Below are positions 13,062 to 13,920 of a DNA stretch of 13,920 bases, one piece after another (position 1 is the first letter of the stretch; each line of letters opens with the position of its first letter). A program made the translations under genes and the position numbers. A model generated the notes under the pieces. It was not told the origin of the DNA and searched no databases. It saw nothing but the letters and a program-made list of their open reading frames with translations. The DNA lies in the NCBI GenBank assembly GCA_030538175.1, contig JAUNUL010000038.1:1-13920 (forward strand), given 5' to 3'. The stretch comes from Propionibacteriaceae bacterium (GTDB taxonomy: Bacteria > Actinomycetota > Actinomycetes > Propionibacteriales > Propionibacteriaceae).

Positions 13062-13829
13062 ATGCGCCTCACTGATCCGATCCCCGCGACCCCCGACAGC
13101 CTCTATGAACATTTCACCGGCTGGGCCGATGAGCGTGGGCTGGATCTCTATGACCATCAGGACGAGGCGGCGATCGAGCTCTTCTCCGGCAACAACCTGA
13201 TCCTGGCGACCCCGACCGGGTCGGGGAAGTCGCTGGTGGCGGTCGCGGCACACTTCGCGGCGTTGGCGGGGGACCGGGTGTCGTTCTATACCGCACCCAT
13301 CAAGGCGTTGGTGAGCGAAAAGTTCTTCTCCCTGTGTGAGATCTTCGGCGCGGAGAACGTCGGGATGATCACCGGCGACGCCTCGGTGAACGCGGACGCC
13401 CCGATCATCTGCTGCACCGCCGAGATCCTCGCCAACATCGCGCTCCGCGAAGGCAAGGCCGCTGATGTCGGGCTGGTGGTGATGGACGAGTTCCACTTCT
13501 ATTCAGAGCCGGATCGCGGCTGGGCGTGGCAGGTGCCGCTGCTCGAGCTGCCGCAGGCACAGTTCCTGTTGATGTCGGCGACGCTCGGTGACGTCACCAA
13601 GTTCACCGAAGACCTGACCCGGCGGACCGGCCGCCAGACAGGTGTCATCGCCGACGCCGAGCGACCCGTGCCGCTGGAGTTCGAGTGGTCGATGACCCCG
13701 CTGCAGGACAAGGTCATTGAACTCGTCGAGGCCAATCGTGCGCCGGTGTACATCGTGCACTTCACCAGGCCGACGCCCTCGAGCGGGCGCAGTCGCTGCT
13801 GTCGATCAAGCTCGTCGACAAGGACGTGA
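13062..13829 (+). CDS. Ski2-like DEAD/DEAH helicase, N-terminal part before a frameshift
   Basis: The frame as it stands encodes 255 residues of an SF2 ATP-dependent RNA/DNA helicase of the actinobacterial type that usually carries a C-terminal DUF3516 domain and is around 800 residues long. Visible motifs: YDHQ (30-33, Q-like), Walker A ATPTGSGKS (49-57), motif Ia TAPIKAL (77-83), DEFH (142-145), SAT (172-174), and the start of the second RecA domain at VYIVHFT (229-235). After Thr235 the sequence turns into an Arg/Ser-rich tail that ends at a TGA at 13827-13829. The expected continuation is in another frame from 13769, so a base is missing at about 13764-13767. It is either a real pseudogene mutation or a sequencing/assembly error in a CC run. 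The last 20 residues of this entry are therefore not authentic. Start ATG 13062 follows GGGAGG. Confidence 0.85.
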   Translation: MRLTDPIPATPDSLYEHFTGWADERGLDLYDHQDEAAIELFSGNNLILATPTGSGKSLVAVAAHFAALAGDRVSFYTAPIKALVSEKFFSLCEIFGAENVGMITGDASVNADAPIICCTAEILANIALREGKAADVGLVVMDEFHFYSEPDRGWAWQVPLLELPQAQFLLMSATLGDVTKFTEDLTRRTGRQTGVIADAERPVPLEFEWSMTPLQDKVIELVEANRAPVYIVHFTRPTPSSGRSRCCRSSSSTRT

Positions 13830-13920
13830 CCGAGCGGATCGCCGCGGAGATCGGGGCCTTCCAGTTCGGCCCGGGCTTCGGCCGTGTCCTCTCCAAGCTC
13901 GTACGCCGCGGGATCGGCGT
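13769..13920 (+). pseudogene. Out-of-frame continuation of the helicase (runs off window)
   Basis: From 13769 the frame starting GCC GAC GCC is open to the window edge and encodes ADALERAQSLLSIKLVDKD, then a stretch ending FGRVLSKLVRRGIGV. This is the expected second RecA domain: the family normally has VHFTQ followed by this kind of helix, and an LVRHGIGVHHAG-like motif V/VI region just beyond. Inserting one C before AG at 13767 joins VHFT-Q-ADALERAQ without a break. Since the fragment is conserved and has no stop codons, the lesion is either recent or an error in the sequence. Confidence 0.8.

Noticed and set aside
13761..13770. Programmed -1 ribosomal frameshift in the helicase
   Set aside because: A -1 slip would restore the frame, but there is no X-XXY-YYZ slippery heptamer at the site and relatives I recall encode the protein in one frame; a deletion or read error is simpler.
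1..13920. tRNA, rRNA, CRISPR, insertion sequence or phage features
   Set aside because: No cloverleaf, repeat-spacer pattern, transposase, terminal inverted repeat or integrase was seen; all gaps are short and account for themselves as regulatory sequence.

Overview
The window is about two-thirds G+C. It looks like chromosome from a high-GC actinobacterium, most likely Propionibacteriaceae or a relative. The reasons are strong G/C bias at third codon positions, lipoprotein-type binding proteins, a bacterial protein O-mannosyltransferase divergent from rsmI (an arrangement I recall from mycobacteria), an actinobacterial Ski2-like helicase, and TANNNT -10 boxes placed for leaderless transcription. 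The family-level guess is inference. There are no rRNA or tRNA genes, insertion sequences, CRISPR arrays or phage genes. No gap between genes exceeds about 140 bp.

Layout. (1) 1-1475, minus strand: the start of an ABC ATPase gene (LivG type, cut by the window edge) preceded by its branched-chain-amino-acid-type lipoprotein binding protein, overlapping by 4 nt. (2) 1476-1612: a divergent control region with a good sigma-A-like promoter, a dyad at its predicted transcription start, a 15-bp perfect palindrome and a leaderless -10 box. (3) 1613-2878, plus: an APC-family amino acid permease. (4) 2978-5951, plus: the pntA-pntB operon for the membrane NAD(P) transhydrogenase, closed by a clear intrinsic terminator. 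(5) 6085-7164, plus: an uncharacterised FAD oxidoreductase, convergent with (6) 7205-8668, minus: a succinate-semialdehyde-type aldehyde dehydrogenase (gabD-like). (7) 8770-12055, minus: a protein O-mannosyltransferase followed 19 nt later by a family-5 binding lipoprotein that resembles mycobacterial LpqW. (8) 12100-12930, plus: rsmI, whose promoter overlaps that of pmt. (9) 13062 to the end, plus: a DEAD/DEAH helicase whose reading frame is broken by an apparent 1-nt deletion near 13766.

How the genes relate. Two import systems for amino acids (the ABC system and the APC permease) share one small control region and may be co-regulated. PntAB balances NADH and NADPH using the proton gradient. 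The pmt/LpqW-like pair suggests a cell-envelope mannosylation unit, which is the most interesting functional hypothesis here. Most of the window is conserved housekeeping sequence. I found no clear new multi-gene system. The items most worth following are the pmt/LpqW-like pair, the overlapping divergent leaderless promoters, the palindromic control region at 1561-1590, the helicase frameshift, and a window-wide depletion of CTAC/GTAG that forces Tyr codon choice.
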